The translations under genes and the position numbers were made by a program. From positions 866,001 through 930,000 of the forward strand of contig NZ_AP014583.1 in NCBI RefSeq assembly GCF_000828715.1: DNA of 64,000 nt, given 5' to 3'. This DNA comes from Winogradskyella sp. PG-2 (lineage in GTDB: Bacteria; Bacteroidota; Bacteroidia; Flavobacteriales; Flavobacteriaceae). Numbering within the stretch: the stretch's first letter is position 1; the number at the start of each line of letters is the position of its first letter. This document shows, one piece after another, positions 63,384 to 64,000 of the stretch. The notes under the pieces are model-generated. The model ran no database searches. It was not told the DNA's origin and was given only the letters and a program-made list of their open reading frames with translations.

Positions 63384-64000
63384 ATGAGTCTTAAAGAACA
63401 ATTAAACAAAGAGAAACTTCCCAACCATGTAGCAATTATAATGGATGGAAATGGTCGTTGGGCAAAACAACAAGGCTTTATGCGTGTTATTGGCCATGAA
63501 AATGGCACAAAATCAGTAAGGCAAACTGTTGAAGCAAGCGCAGAATTAGGTATAAAAAACTTAACCTTATATGCCTTTTCTACAGAAAATTGGAATAGAC
63601 CAAAGCTAGAAGTACAAACTTTAATGAAACTTTTAGTAAAATCATTAAAGAAAGAAATAAAAACTCTACAAGACAATAACATAAAGTTATCTGCTATTGG
63701 GTGTCTAGGTGATTTACCAAAAAAGGCCCATCAAGAACTTTTAGATGTTATAGAAAAGACAAAAAATAATACGAATATGACATTAACCTTGGCATTAAGC
63801 TATGGATCTCGTGAAGAAATTGTTAATGTTATTAAAGAATTATCACTTAAAGTTAAAAATAATATAATTTCTACAGAAAGTATTGATGAATCCATTATTA
63901 ATAAGCATCTTTACACGCAAAATTTACCAGATGTTGACTTACTTATTCGCACAAGTGGTGAACATCGTATAAGTAACTTTTTGCTTTGGCAAATAGCTTA
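63384..64000 (+). CDS. uppS: isoprenyl (undecaprenyl diphosphate) transferase, 3' end missing
   Basis: Start ATG 63384, open to the window end, 205 codons visible. Motifs are [17 protein letters not shown] (catalytic Asp and pyrophosphate site), [27 protein letters not shown] and [22 protein letters not shown]. It makes undecaprenyl diphosphate, the lipid carrier for peptidoglycan and for the polysaccharide pathway in this window. About 40 residues are cut off at the end. A minus-strand frame at 63380-63682 is its shadow. Confidence 0.97.
   Translation, partial: [205 protein letters not shown]

Noticed and set aside
63380-63682. Minus-strand open frame at the right end
   Set aside because: Shadow of uppS, whose motifs are all in the plus-strand frame.

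Overview
The window looks like a chromosomal piece of a marine-type member of the Flavobacteriaceae (Bacteroidetes). Supporting signs are low G+C, a SusC/RagA TonB-dependent receptor, a short RpoD of 287 residues, DUF6089 and DUF2797 proteins, a folK-deoxynucleoside kinase fusion, almost no Shine-Dalgarno sequences, and several TAnnTTTG -7 promoter elements of the Bacteroidetes type. I see no insertion sequence, prophage, CRISPR array or rRNA operon.

Layout. (1) 1-8.0 kb, minus strand: a partial SusC-like receptor, its likely regulator (propeller/Y_Y_Y/LuxR-HTH) split in two by an apparent single-base frameshift, and a secreted repeat protein with a self-cleaving S74 endosialidase-type chaperone domain. 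(2) 8.5-15.9 kb, plus strand: WbqC-like protein, Wza-like exporter, Wzc-like tyrosine kinase, methyltransferase, Fe(II) dioxygenase and an MBL-fold protein. (3) 15.9-40.2 kb, minus strand: a tightly packed surface-polysaccharide operon of about 24 kb. Read from its promoter it encodes a WecA/MraY-type initiating enzyme, a pseudaminic-acid-like nonulosonate pathway (PseB, PseC, two GNATs, aldo/keto reductase, cytidylyltransferase, class III aminotransferase, SDR, phosphoesterase, ATP-grasp, PseI), a Wzx flippase, glycosyltransferases, an EpsG-type polymerase, a GDP-heptose pathway (epimerase, HddC-GmhB fusion, HddA, GmhA-like), an MBOAT acyltransferase with a periplasmic partner, and a carbamoyltransferase. 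(4) 40.7-64 kb: core genes: tRNA-Leu, tRNA-Gly, mutS, rRNA methyltransferase, folK fusion, queuosine-precursor transporter, AsmA-like protein, rpoD, rpsU, LysE-type exporter, DUF2797, GH3, clpX, clpP, tig, pdxJ, nadK, DUF6089 and a partial uppS.

How it fits together. Regions 2 and 3 together suffice for a Wzx/Wzy-dependent capsule or exopolysaccharide carrying a heptose, a nonulosonic acid, O-acyl groups and probably carbamoyl groups. The most interesting non-coding signal is a 17-bp direct-repeat element, CTATAC-N5-6-CCATAC-like with an exact 11-bp period. It occurs in five intergenic places only: two upstream of the SusC gene, one upstream of the S74/WbqC pair, one upstream of wza-wzc, and one upstream of the 24-kb operon. 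I infer a shared operator for surface genes. The nonulosonate branch has no visible PseG and carries several extra enzymes, so its product may not be plain pseudaminic acid.
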